Origin: Paenibacillus sp. HB172176 | GTDB lineage: Bacteria > Bacillota > Bacilli > Paenibacillales > Paenibacillaceae | Assembly: GCF_011947265.1 (NCBI RefSeq) | Contig: NZ_JAATHD010000030.1 | Coordinates: forward strand, 11,601 to 69,525 | Direction of reading: 5' to 3' | DNA length: 57,925 nt | In this document: piece after piece, positions 16,985 through 25,798 of the stretch | Numbering within the stretch: the first letter of the stretch is position 1 | Layout of the letters: every line of letters begins with the position of its first letter | Notes under the pieces: model-generated | What the model was told of the DNA's origin: nothing | What the model saw: only the letters and a program-made list of their open reading frames with translations | Databases searched by the model: none | Program-made: the position numbers and the translations under genes

Positions 16985-17014
16985 TTCTTCCTCTCATGAT
17001 CATGAGAGGAAGAA
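16985..17014 (-). terminator. 30-bp perfect palindrome downstream of the SLH gene, probable terminator
   Basis: The 15-base arm TTCTTCCTCTCATGA is followed immediately by its exact reverse complement, centred between 16999 and 17000. It lies 20 bp after the SLH stop codon and before the exopolysaccharide promoter. In RNA it gives a long stem with a minimal loop. The trailing U-tract on the minus strand is weak (TTACTTTC), so it may stabilise the 3' end rather than terminate strongly. Confidence 0.6.
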
Positions 17015-17034
17015 GGTAAGAGCTATGGGCAAAG

Positions 17035-19215
17035 TTAATTGAATTTGATCGCGCGGTAGATCATAACTGCCGCTTCCGCGCGAGTCGCGCTGTCGTTCGG
17101 GCCGAAGCTGCCGTCTTCGTAGCCGTTCACAAGATCATTGCTTGCGGCAAAAGCCACGCCCGCCTCCAATGTAGCGTTAATAGCTGCTGCATCGGTGAAT
17201 CCAGCCAGCGCCGCATCCACATCAGCCACTTCTTCCGCGCCTGCGGAAGCCTTCAACGCGCGAGCGATCATTGTCGCCATCTCGGCGCGCGTAATGGTCG
17301 CATTCGGATCGAATTCCGTTGCCGTGCGCCCGTTAATGATACCAAGCTCTGCGGCTTGACCTACATAAGCGGCGTACCAATCACTGGCATCCACATCGGC
17401 GAAATGCTCAACTGCGTTCTTGTTGTCGAGATCCAGTCCGCGCAAGAGCATCTTCGCGAATTCAGCGCGAGTCACGTTGTCGTTCGGCGCGAATACGCCC
17501 TCCGCCTTGCCGTCGATGGCTCCTTTGGCCGCTACGACGCCTATGGAATAGCCCGCCCAAGCTTCAACATCCGCCGTATCCTCGAATGTCACGTTATTCT
17601 CTACTACGACATAGGAGGAGAAGCTGTCGCGATGTCCGATGAATACTCCTCCGCCTAAGCCAGACCCTGAGCCAGTTCCTAAGCCTGTTCCTGAAACAAA
17701 CACGCCTCCCACATTCTCAAGCTTGTTGCCATTGTCATCTACTTTGAACAGCGTGAGATGATCTCCCGTGTTATCGCCGGTACCGCCTGAAGTGCTCGAG
17801 ACCGGGATGCTTACAGGAACCAAGTTATCGAAATCAGTAACAGGTCTCCCTCCTACTGACAAGTTGAAATTCACAACATTTGAGAAAGCGCTGATACTGC
17901 CAAGACCGGGAAAAGCGGATGGGGCAGCTTGTTTCACTGCGAATTCCATCTTGCCGTTCACCGCATCATCAAGCGGCAGTTCCACCGACAGATCGCCCGA
18001 CTTCACCGTCAAGGAATCCAGATTCGCTCCTTTGGCCGCAGCTACAATCGCATCGGACACCTCTACCGACAGGTTGTCCACGTCCAGTTCACCAAGATCC
18101 AGGGTAAGCTTAGGCGCGTCAACCGTGGCGCCGCCTGTCGCGTCTCCGAGCTTGGCAATGACGGACTTGATGCCGTTAATCGCCCCGATTACCGCATCTT
18201 CATCCAGATTGGCAACGGCCTCTCCTTCTGATGAAACGACGGTTGGCATCACCTTCGTCAGCTTATCGATCGCTTCCTGAGCGGTCTTCACGGCTTCCTT
18301 GATGAGCGCTTCCTTCTCTGCGCCGACAGCCGCGGCGATCTTATCCTTCGCTTCATCGAGCTTTTCTCCTGCCGCGGTTGCATCTTCAGGCAGATCCACA
18401 TCGTCTGCTGGCGTAGTTACGACTACCGTCCCGCCGCCGTCTCCATCTCCACCCGATCCGGAATCATCCGTTTGAGCTCTAAGGTAAGCATTGTACAAGG
18501 CGATAAGAGCAGGATACGCTTTGGCATACATGTCACTGGAGCCATTCAACAATCCGGTGTAAACATCCACCAAATCCTGAGAGGTAATGTCTGCTTGATC
18601 CGCGAGTGCCGCTACATTGCTATTGGAAGCTATGGATACATCCGCAGCAGCTTTCAACTCGTCCTTCACAGCGGACAGATCGAACAAATCTTCAATCTCC
18701 ATGTCCGCTACGATTCCAGCCAATCTTACTTCCATGTCCAGCAAGACATCAGCAAGATCATCAACCGTTAAGCCCGGATAGATTTCATTCAACAATCCGC
18801 TGTACTGCGATCGGATGCTTTCATAATCGGATTGCCATTCATCTGTGATATCCAGCGTCAGCAAAGCTTCGAGCAAGTCTGCGATCTGTGGAGTGAGCTC
18901 GCCTGGCGACTCTTCTCCGGTAATCTTCGAAACTAGCGGAATAACGATGTCTCCATCACTCGCATCAAGGACACTCCATACTTCCGCTCTAAACGCATTC
19001 ACAGTCGCTACATCATCCACGCTCAGCTCCGCGTAAATGCTGTTTGCCTCTTCAACAAATGCGGAGTAATTGCTCTCCGACGCAGCCGCATAAGCGATTC
19101 CGCTTACGCCCAATTTCTCAGCGAGCCCCTTGCTGCTGAGCGGTATTCCTGCGAATGCGCTCATTGCGACGGTTGCCGCAATGGTACTTACAGTTAGCTT
19201 CTTTCTTAATGTCAC
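17035..19215 (-). CDS. S-layer-homology (SLH) domain surface protein
   Basis: A 726-residue secreted protein. The signal peptide is MTLRKKLTVSTIAATVAMSAFA. The N-terminal 250 residues are acidic and helical. A Gly/Asp spacer follows (GSGGDGDGGG near residue 255), then mixed helical and beta segments. Three C-terminal SLH domains start near residues 540, 600 and 665 (FEDTADVEAWAGYSI, HFADVDASDWYAAYV, FTDAAAINATLEAGV). Each contains the T-RAE motif (NVTRAEFAKML, TITRAEMATMI, SATRAEAAVMI). SLH domains bind pyruvylated secondary wall polymers, so the protein is wall-anchored by its C-terminus. GTG start with GAGGTGA seven bases upstream. Its function beyond anchoring is unknown. It may be an S-layer or accessory protein. 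Confidence 0.9.
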   Translation of the reverse strand: MTLRKKLTVSTIAATVAMSAFAGIPLSSKGLAEKLGVSGIAYAAASESNYSAFVEEANSIYAELSVDDVATVNAFRAEVWSVLDASDGDIVIPLVSKITGEESPGELTPQIADLLEALLTLDITDEWQSDYESIRSQYSGLLNEIYPGLTVDDLADVLLDMEVRLAGIVADMEIEDLFDLSAVKDELKAAADVSIASNSNVAALADQADITSQDLVDVYTGLLNGSSDMYAKAYPALIALYNAYLRAQTDDSGSGGDGDGGGTVVVTTPADDVDLPEDATAAGEKLDEAKDKIAAAVGAEKEALIKEAVKTAQEAIDKLTKVMPTVVSSEGEAVANLDEDAVIGAINGIKSVIAKLGDATGGATVDAPKLTLDLGELDVDNLSVEVSDAIVAAAKGANLDSLTVKSGDLSVELPLDDAVNGKMEFAVKQAAPSAFPGLGSISAFSNVVNFNLSVGGRPVTDFDNLVPVSIPVSSTSGGTGDNTGDHLTLFKVDDNGNKLENVGGVFVSGTGLGTGSGSGLGGGVFIGHRDSFSSYVVVENNVTFEDTADVEAWAGYSIGVVAAKGAIDGKAEGVFAPNDNVTRAEFAKMLLRGLDLDNKNAVEHFADVDASDWYAAYVGQAAELGIINGRTATEFDPNATITRAEMATMIARALKASAGAEEVADVDAALAGFTDAAAINATLEAGVAFAASNDLVNGYEDGSFGPNDSATRAEAAVMIYRAIKFN

Positions 19216-19727
19216 TGACTCTCACCTCATATATTATGTAATAGTTTCATCCGCCAGATTGGCGAATGTCTAGCAAACCCCTGCCTCTATGTATAGCTGC
19301 TTCTGTTCTTCCATTGTTCTCTCAATCGTTCTCTCAATAAACGTCGATAGGCATTTTGGCCTTAACCCGCCTTAAGAAACCATCCCGAGTCATAAAATGA
19401 CAAGAACTAGAAAAGATGTTGGGTATATTTTACCCTACTATCCTCTGTAATGCTATGTCTAAATACGCAATTCAGTTAACTTTTGTTAACACAGACCTAG
19501 TACTAGAGTAGCCTGATATTCCCTAGGAAGCAAAACCATAAGCTGTAAACTGGACGGTTTTTGTATTTTTTGTCGCAAATTTAGCAAATACTTTTCTGCC
19601 GACGCTCTTTTTATAAAGTTTGAATTTTCATATTTGAATAGGCGGAAATTTTATGGTTTTCCATACAGCTTCAATTCGCTTCTTGCTATAATGAAAGGAC
19701 GGAAATAGACGAGAACGCTTCAAGGGA
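19216..19727. other. Divergent intergenic region between SLH gene and sensor kinase operon
   Basis: No gene is visible in these 512 bp, which serve both flanking genes as a promoter region. Small palindromes are present: CGCCA-GAT-TGGCG at 19252-19264, GGGTA-TATTT-TACCC at 19421-19435, and GTTAAC-TTTT-GTTAAC at 19475-19490. A perfect -10 hexamer TATAAT is at 19687-19692. Upstream of it are two related AT-rich boxes, GAATTTTCAT at 19622-19631 and GAAATTTTATGG at 19645-19656. They resemble the YesN-type candidate boxes further downstream. Confidence 0.5.
19687..19692 (+). promoter_or_regulatory. Candidate -10 element of the sensor kinase operon
   Basis: TATAAT on the plus strand, about 35 bp before the first possible start codon of the histidine kinase. 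No convincing -35 hexamer lies at the proper distance, which would fit an activator-dependent promoter. Confidence 0.45.
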
Positions 19728-21632
19728 TTGGATGAAGCTGGACTTTTTGAACACCCTCTAAAAGGAAGGATAGCCACTGTGATAAAACAATGGTTGCAGC
19801 GCATACGGCGGTGGATCCTGCTGACATATTGCTACATCGCGAAGTCCGTGTACCGGAAAATATTGCTTTCCTTCTTTCTCATTATCACCATTACCGTGAC
19901 GACATTAGGACTGAACTATTACATCCATACCTCATCGGATATTAAACACAGAGCCATCGGCAGCATGGAAACATTAATGGCGCAGTCAGCTTTCACGTTG
20001 GAGACGTACATGACCAACACCAGGCAAGCGGCCTGGGATTACTTTGCCGACACTGATTTTCAAAGCTTTGTAATGAATATGGGAACGGAGCCTGAGTTAT
20101 ACAACCGATATTGGGACGATTTCAATCAGTTTATGAAAAGACACCCGTACGTCGATTTCGTTTCGGTCAGGTCTCTCGACGGCGACGGATTGACCAGAGG
20201 CGATGTTGAGAAATCCGAGAGCTTCAATTTCTCACAAATGAAAGCGATTGCTATCTCCAACAATGGAAAAGGAGCATGGGTGAGTACGACTAGCTATGAT
20301 GATAAGAAAGAGCGGATAGAGAACACCCTTGTATTTGTGCAAGCCCTGAAAAAGATCAATTATATTTCAAATTCACCGATTATCGGCATACTGGTCTTTC
20401 AGCTCTCATCTGACTACCTGCAAGAATGGCTCGGTACAATTGGCAACAACGAGCAGGGAGAATATCAGTTGGTTGATCCAACGAGCAATCAGATTATGCT
20501 TAGCCACGATAACACTCTCATTGGCTCTCGACTAAATCCAATGAAGCAATTATATTCATTCGACCGATATAATCATGTCCGGCACTTGTACGGTAAAGAA
20601 CAAGAAGTCGATACGTTATTCGTGTCTCATCAGCTTGATCAAACATCGTGGGTGCTGGTTGGAAAGATTCCGTTGAAGGTTTTGTTGCAGCAGGTGAACG
20701 CTCTGACTCGGCGCACGATTCTGATCGGCCTGATTTGCTTGCTAGGCGCCATGATGCTCTCCAGCCTGCTTTCATCCCGAATTACCACACCGCTAAGTCA
20801 ATTGCGAAAGGGAATCCGCTCCATCGAGAAAGGTGATTATCGAATCTCCATTCCCGTTCGATCCATGGACGAAATTGGATACTTTGTCCGCCGCTTCAAT
20901 CAGATGGCTTCCGAAATCAATTCACTGATTGTCAAGGTGTACGAAACCGATCTGGTCAAGAAAGACGCGGAGATCCGGGCTCTGCAATCACAAATCAACC
21001 CTCATTTCTTGTACAACACACTCGGCATAATTGACAGCCTGGCAACCTTGCACGAAGATGAGCGAATCAGCCTCGTCAGCTCGTCGCTGGCCAAAATGTT
21101 TCGTTACAGTGTCAGCGCAGGGCATATGTCGCCGCTGCACGCGGAATTTAATCAAATTGAAACCTATCTCGCCATACAGCAAATCCGCTTTATGGATCGA
21201 CTGAGCTATTCGGTGCATGTGGATAAAGAAATGCGCAACGTTCTTGTCCCCAAGCTGCTGTTCCAGCCTTTGGTGGAAAACAGTATCCTCCATGGCATCG
21301 ATCAATCAGTCGACGGTGCGGAAATTCGTTTGTGCGCCGGCAGCCTGACGCATACGGACGCGTACATCTCCGTTTGGAACAACGGACCTCCCATTGAACC
21401 GGAACAGCTAGAGAAGATACGCCGCATGCTGGAACAGTCCACTGTGCAAAGCTATGTCAACCAATCCTCTAATTCAATCGGGTTGTCCAATGTGCAATAC
21501 CGAGTCAAATTGGTATTCGGAAGCGATTATGGCCTGACGGTCCACAGCAGTATAGAGAATGGAACCGAATTTCGTATTCGCATTCGGAAAATTCGGAAGG
21601 GGGAGCACAATGAGGGTGATGATCGTGGATGA
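19728..21632 (+). CDS. YesM-type membrane sensor histidine kinase
   Basis: A 634-residue kinase. Membrane helices at about 44-66 and 328-350 enclose an extracellular sensor (dCache-like, about 67-327). A HAMP segment follows (RITTPLSQLRKGIRSI), then the His_kinase H-box INPHFLYNTLGIID with phospho-accepting His near residue 426. The ATPase domain has LVENSILHGI and SNSIGLSNVQYRV. This is the LytS/YesM class that pairs with AraC-type YesN regulators controlling glycan use. Start is uncertain: ATG here has AAGGGA four bases upstream, while GTG at 19779 has AAGGAAGG at eight bases and gives a more usual short cytoplasmic N-terminus. Its end overlaps the regulator gene by 23 bp. Confidence 0.9.
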   Translation: MDEAGLFEHPLKGRIATVIKQWLQRIRRWILLTYCYIAKSVYRKILLSFFLIITITVTTLGLNYYIHTSSDIKHRAIGSMETLMAQSAFTLETYMTNTRQAAWDYFADTDFQSFVMNMGTEPELYNRYWDDFNQFMKRHPYVDFVSVRSLDGDGLTRGDVEKSESFNFSQMKAIAISNNGKGAWVSTTSYDDKKERIENTLVFVQALKKINYISNSPIIGILVFQLSSDYLQEWLGTIGNNEQGEYQLVDPTSNQIMLSHDNTLIGSRLNPMKQLYSFDRYNHVRHLYGKEQEVDTLFVSHQLDQTSWVLVGKIPLKVLLQQVNALTRRTILIGLICLLGAMMLSSLLSSRITTPLSQLRKGIRSIEKGDYRISIPVRSMDEIGYFVRRFNQMASEINSLIVKVYETDLVKKDAEIRALQSQINPHFLYNTLGIIDSLATLHEDERISLVSSSLAKMFRYSVSAGHMSPLHAEFNQIETYLAIQQIRFMDRLSYSVHVDKEMRNVLVPKLLFQPLVENSILHGIDQSVDGAEIRLCAGSLTHTDAYISVWNNGPPIEPEQLEKIRRMLEQSTVQSYVNQSSNSIGLSNVQYRVKLVFGSDYGLTVHSSIENGTEFRIRIRKIRKGEHNEGDDRG

Positions 21633-23229
21633 CGAACCATTAATGAGGCAAGGAATTGCTAAGAAAATAGAGTTATCCGGTCTGCCGCTGGAGACAGTCG
21701 CAGAAGCCGGGGATGGACGGAGCGCGCTAAGTCGGCTGAAAGAAGCGAAGCCGGAAATTGTTATCACAGATATTCGCATGCCCGGCATGGACGGTCTTTC
21801 TTTCCTGCAGCAAGCCAAGCAGCTCAACGAGGAAATTGAATTTATTATCATTAGCGGTTACGGCGAATTCGAGTATGCCAAGAAAGCTATTCAATACGGT
21901 GTCGAAGACTATCTGCTCAAGCCGGTCAACAAGCAAGAGCTGAAAGACTGTCTGATGCGCATCTTGGCCAAACTTGAGCGCAAAGACCGTCAATCCTCAC
22001 GCAATCAAAAATTAGAGTATTTGCAACAGGAAGGCAACGAAGCTATACGCCGGAGAGTTCTGACAAAATTCATTCAGCAGGGCGACGAGGCTGAGGCGGC
22101 TATGCAGGATATCAAGCTGAAGGCCATGCAGGAGCACTGCCAGCAATTCTTGGCGATCATCTTCACCCCCGACCATCTTGAGCTTCCCTATCGTTCATTC
22201 TTCAAGGGCGATGACTCACTCGTCTGGTTCGCCGTGAAGAATATTATCTCCACCGTGATGGAGTCTTCGACTCGAGAAGGAGCCCTATTCAACAATGCCG
22301 CTGACGAGAATGAGCTCATCTACATTCTGGGCGAGCACCGGTCCGTCTCATGCAATCAGCTATTCGAGGAACTTCAAAAAATTCTGGAGAGCTTCAAGTT
22401 ATACCTCAAGCTGGACTTTACTATCGGGTGCGGCGGAGTCGTCGACCGCATGGAATTGATTCAACAATCTTACCGGCAGGCGCGGCAAGCCTGCCGCAAC
22501 AAGATTATTCACGGCAGCAATCGCGTCTATCAAGCCACTGAGCAGGTCGTCGAGGCGCATCAAGCTTCCATGCTGAGCGAAGGGGATCAACAATTGCTTT
22601 CACACTGTCTGAATGAATGCAATCGCGCCGCTCTTCACCGCTGGATTGAACAGCGCGTAACGCAAATTGCGAAAGCGGAAGACTCCGCTTTCTCCCATTT
22701 GGAGAGCTTTTGCATCGATTTTCACCTGCTGCTTCGCAAATTCTTTTTTTCTCGCACGAATATTCCGGGGTGGATTATTGGCGAGATGAACGATTTGCTG
22801 GCTTGGCTGCAAGGCGTGAGTGACTGGCGGGACGTATGGGGTTATCTCAATACGGTAATCGATAATATGATTGAGCATTTGTCGCAAGAGCGACATGCCT
22901 CCGAGTACCGAGTCATCGACGAAGTCAAGTCGTATATCGACTCCTCCCTTCATGAGCAAATTAATCTGCTGGCAATCGCGGAACGCTTCTACTTCCACCC
23001 CAACTATCTGGCCCGACGGTTCAAGGAATGCTTCGGAGAGACCTTTATCAATTATCTGACTAATTCGCGCATGCGCAAAGCCGAGCTGCTGCTGCGGGAG
23101 CCACATCTGCAAATTCAGCAAGTAGCTGAGCTAGTCGGTTTTCTCGACGCTGCTTATTTCAGCAGTGTATTCCGCAAAAAAACCGGCATGACACCAACCG
23201 AATATCGGCATCGCGCGGCTTCCATGTAA
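21610..23229 (+). CDS. YesN-type AraC-family response regulator
   Basis: A 539-residue regulator. The receiver domain begins RVMIVDDEPLMRQG; the phospho-accepting residue is Asp54 in VITDIRMPG, and YLLKPV carries the conserved Lys. A central linker of about 300 residues is typical of YesN. The C-terminus is an AraC helix-turn-helix pair (INLLAIAERFYFHPNYLARRF and VAELVGFLDAAYFSSVFRKK, ending PTEYR). I chose ATG 21610 because AAGGGGGAG lies just upstream and the receiver fold starts at this residue. The overlap with the kinase implies coupling. It probably activates the transporter and GH genes that follow. Confidence 0.92.
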   Translation: MRVMIVDDEPLMRQGIAKKIELSGLPLETVAEAGDGRSALSRLKEAKPEIVITDIRMPGMDGLSFLQQAKQLNEEIEFIIISGYGEFEYAKKAIQYGVEDYLLKPVNKQELKDCLMRILAKLERKDRQSSRNQKLEYLQQEGNEAIRRRVLTKFIQQGDEAEAAMQDIKLKAMQEHCQQFLAIIFTPDHLELPYRSFFKGDDSLVWFAVKNIISTVMESSTREGALFNNAADENELIYILGEHRSVSCNQLFEELQKILESFKLYLKLDFTIGCGGVVDRMELIQQSYRQARQACRNKIIHGSNRVYQATEQVVEAHQASMLSEGDQQLLSHCLNECNRAALHRWIEQRVTQIAKAEDSAFSHLESFCIDFHLLLRKFFFSRTNIPGWIIGEMNDLLAWLQGVSDWRDVWGYLNTVIDNMIEHLSQERHASEYRVIDEVKSYIDSSLHEQINLLAIAERFYFHPNYLARRFKECFGETFINYLTNSRMRKAELLLREPHLQIQQVAELVGFLDAAYFSSVFRKKTGMTPTEYRHRAASM

Positions 23230-23246
23230 TCGCCCCCCTCAGGATG

Positions 23247-23261
23247 GTTAAGATTTTCATG
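23247..23261 (+). promoter_or_regulatory. Candidate YesN-type operator upstream of the solute-binding protein gene
   Basis: GTTAAGATTTTCATG lies about 110 bp before the lipoprotein start. The same 15-mer with one change occurs upstream of the GH42-like gene. A degenerate second half (GGTTGGAATTCTCCAT) starts 23 bp further on, as for AraC-type dimers. A TATACT -10-like hexamer follows at 23307-23312. Confidence 0.5.
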
Positions 23262-23355
23262 GCGACAGGGTTGGAATTCTCCATTCATAAGTCGTCTGTT
23301 CTTATCTATACTTGACGAGCAGCCATATGAATCATTCGAAATCAGGAGGGAAAGT

Positions 23356-24795
23356 ATGAAAACAAAAAAGGGAAAAAAGCAAGCGCTATCACTGTTTGTC
23401 ATTGCATCCATCATTGCAACTACAGCAGCTTGCGGGTCAAGCGGCAACAACAATTCCGGTTCTCAGACGGGGAACGGCACCGAGAGTAATTCTAATAATG
23501 GAAGCGCCGCCAATTCTGCGAACGCCTCGAATTCCAACGAAGAAATTGTAGAAATTACGGTCTGGGATAAATCCGCGCCCGACGATCCGTTGAAATCGTT
23601 CCACGAGCAGCAATTTGCTGAATTCGATAAAGCGCATCCCAATATTAAAGTTACTCATGTAGACGCTACCGGCTCCAACGGCAGGCAAAAGTTCATGACC
23701 GCAGTAGCAGGCGGAGAGCAACCGGATGTATACACTGCCGCCTTCCCTGATATGCAGTTATACATTCACAAGGGGATTGCGGCGGATATTACCGACTTGT
23801 TAAACAACTCGGAAATGAAGGACACCTTCATCGATGGGGCATTCGATCTGGCTACGAAAGGCGATAAAATCTACGGCATTCCTCAAACCATGTATACAAC
23901 CGGTCTCTTCTACAACAAAAGCATGTATGAGAAGGCCGGCATTCAAGAGCCTCCGGTGGATTGGGACACCTTCGCACAGGCTGCTCAAAAAACGCAAGAA
24001 GCCAATCCCGGCACCATCGGCTTTGATATTCTGGGAATGGACTGGGCCGATTGGCATTTCGAATACTATGTTTGGCAGGCTGGCGGAGATTTGACCGAGG
24101 AGCAGCCCGATGGCACTGTGAAGCTGACCTTTACCTCCGACGCTGCCGTTGAGGCGCTGCAATATTATCATGACCTGAAGTGGGAATATCAGGTTACTCA
24201 GAAGAACGTCGTGCAAGATACGGCCGATAACCAAAAGGATTTCTACACGGGGCATTCTGCCCATATTCTTGGCGCATCGGATACTTACTCCGGATTCGTC
24301 AGCAAGGGCATGGATCCGAACGACATCGGCTTCGCTCCATTCCCGAAAGGACCGGCAGGCAATAACCCATCGCAAGCGGGAGGCAGCTTTTATATCTTCA
24401 ATCCGAAGAATTCTCCCGCCAAGCTGAAAGCTTCATTCGAATATGCTATGTTCTTCATGTCTCAGGACATGCAAGAAGAAGCGCTGCAATATAAGAAGGA
24501 TAACGGCTTCGGCAATAATCCGCTCAGCGTAGTGAAGAACATTGATATGACCCAATATTTCCTCGGTATGCCGCAGGATGTAGCGGATAATATTCAATTG
24601 GCTGCAAGCAACCAGCGTCTGGAATATTTCCTGAAATCCAGTCTGAGCTCCTATCTGGTCAAGGCCATTCAGAAGGTTCTTCTCGACAAGAATGCCGACC
24701 CGAAGACGGAATTGGAAGCCGCACAGAAGCTCGCGCAGATAGAAGTCATTGATAAATACAATGAAGACATAAAAGCAGGCAATTCAACAGACTAA
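23356..24795 (+). CDS. Extracellular sugar-binding lipoprotein of ABC transporter
   Basis: A 479-residue solute-binding protein (family 1). The signal peptide ends in a lipobox with the lipidated Cys at residue 26 (ATTAACG), followed by an Asn/Ser/Gly linker to about residue 60. The mature part has VEITVWDKSAPDDP, PDVYTAAFP, GIPQTMYTTGLFYNKSMYEKAG and FYTGHSAHILG, all typical of the family. It captures an oligosaccharide outside the membrane and delivers it to the two permeases encoded downstream. ATG has AGGAGGG seven bases upstream. Preceded by a candidate operator of the adjacent regulator. The substrate is not deducible, but the linked GH42-like enzyme suggests a beta-galactoside-type or hemicellulosic sugar. 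Confidence 0.92.
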   Translation: MKTKKGKKQALSLFVIASIIATTAACGSSGNNNSGSQTGNGTESNSNNGSAANSANASNSNEEIVEITVWDKSAPDDPLKSFHEQQFAEFDKAHPNIKVTHVDATGSNGRQKFMTAVAGGEQPDVYTAAFPDMQLYIHKGIAADITDLLNNSEMKDTFIDGAFDLATKGDKIYGIPQTMYTTGLFYNKSMYEKAGIQEPPVDWDTFAQAAQKTQEANPGTIGFDILGMDWADWHFEYYVWQAGGDLTEEQPDGTVKLTFTSDAAVEALQYYHDLKWEYQVTQKNVVQDTADNQKDFYTGHSAHILGASDTYSGFVSKGMDPNDIGFAPFPKGPAGNNPSQAGGSFYIFNPKNSPAKLKASFEYAMFFMSQDMQEEALQYKKDNGFGNNPLSVVKNIDMTQYFLGMPQDVADNIQLAASNQRLEYFLKSSLSSYLVKAIQKVLLDKNADPKTELEAAQKLAQIEVIDKYNEDIKAGNSTD

Positions 24796-24811
24796 TACGA
24801 ATACGAATATG

Positions 24812-24849
24812 GGAAACATCGAGGCTCCCACAGGGAATTCGATGTTTCC
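24812..24849 (+). other. Intercistronic stem-loop between solute-binding protein and permease genes
   Basis: The perfect 11-bp arms GGAAACATCGA (24812-24822) and TCGATGTTTCC (24839-24849) enclose a 16-base loop. There is no U-tract. It occupies the gap between a highly needed lipoprotein mRNA and the permease mRNA. Such stems are known to protect the upstream message and lower downstream expression, and that is the inferred role. It also rules out ATG 24809 as the permease start. Confidence 0.7.
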
Positions 24850-24868
24850 TTTCAGGTGGTGTGCAATC

Positions 24869-25795
24869 ATGATCTCAAACAATAAGAATGCGGATGAAGC
24901 CTCATCTATGACGACGACCCTATTCCGGCGTCGGCGATTCAACATTCGCTGGACGCCGATATTATTTCTCCTGCCCTCCATCATTATTTTCTTGGTGTTC
25001 AAATATTACCTGATTATAGACGCGCTCTATATCAGCTTTTTCAAGTATGACATCGTGAATCCTCCTGGAGACTTTGCGGGATTCGACAACTATACGGAAT
25101 TTCTAAGAACCTCAACCTTCTGGCTCGCAATGAAGAACACCTTGATTATATTCCTGTTGTCCGCCGCCTTGGTCTTCTGGGTGCCGATTGCTCAAGGCTT
25201 GTTTCTGGTCCAGATTCGCCGCGCCAATGCCATTTATCGCGTGCTGTACCAAATCCCCGGCATGCTTCCGATGGTTGCTGGCGTCCTGTTGTGGAAATGG
25301 ATGTACAATCCCGATCGCGGTCTGTTAAATTTCCTGCTCGGCCATATCGGGCTTGGACCTTTCGGCTGGCTGAACGATTTGGCAATGACTAAATTCTCGA
25401 TTGTAATGCCCGGTTTTTTCACCAGCAACGGCATTGCCATATTGTTGTATTATGCGGCCATCCGCTCCATTCCGGCAGAACAATTTGAAGCGGCCAAGAT
25501 CGATGGCTGCGGTCCTTGGCGCCGCCTGTATCATCTGGTTCTGCCCAACATCAGATTTGTCGTCTTCATCCAGTTCATAGGCTTTATCTCTACGGCTTTG
25601 TTGCAGTTTGACAACATTTACGTGATGACACAGGGAGGGCCGGCGAACGCTTCGCTCGTTGTCTCCTTGATGATTATGCGCACAGCCTTCGTGCAGTCCC
25701 GATTCGGCATTTCGGCAGCGTTGTCCTTCTTCATGTTTGTCATCATTGCCGTTCTCACGGTCATTCAGTTCCGTCTGCAACGAGAGGAGGATTAG
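24869..25795 (+). CDS. ABC sugar transporter permease (MalF/UgpA-like)
   Basis: A 308-residue integral membrane protein with six predicted helices. It starts after a basic segment (RRRRFNIRW) with TPILFLLPSIIIFLVFKYYLI. The EAA loop that contacts the ATPase is EQFEAAKIDGCGPWRRLYHLVLPNI at about residue 205, carrying the conserved EAA...G pattern. I chose ATG 24869 because AGGTGGT lies eight bases upstream and the family N-terminus fits. An earlier in-frame ATG lies within the intercistronic hairpin. It forms the channel together with the second permease. No ATPase gene is present, so a shared MsmK-type ATPase is likely used. Confidence 0.92.
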   Translation: MISNNKNADEASSMTTTLFRRRRFNIRWTPILFLLPSIIIFLVFKYYLIIDALYISFFKYDIVNPPGDFAGFDNYTEFLRTSTFWLAMKNTLIIFLLSAALVFWVPIAQGLFLVQIRRANAIYRVLYQIPGMLPMVAGVLLWKWMYNPDRGLLNFLLGHIGLGPFGWLNDLAMTKFSIVMPGFFTSNGIAILLYYAAIRSIPAEQFEAAKIDGCGPWRRLYHLVLPNIRFVVFIQFIGFISTALLQFDNIYVMTQGGPANASLVVSLMIMRTAFVQSRFGISAALSFFMFVIIAVLTVIQFRLQREED

Positions 25796-25798
25796 ATA

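Noticed and set aside
24809..24868. Upstream ATG as start of the first permease
   Set aside because: It lies within a perfect stem-loop and has no ribosome-binding site, while ATG 24869 has AGGTGGT at eight bases and fits the family.
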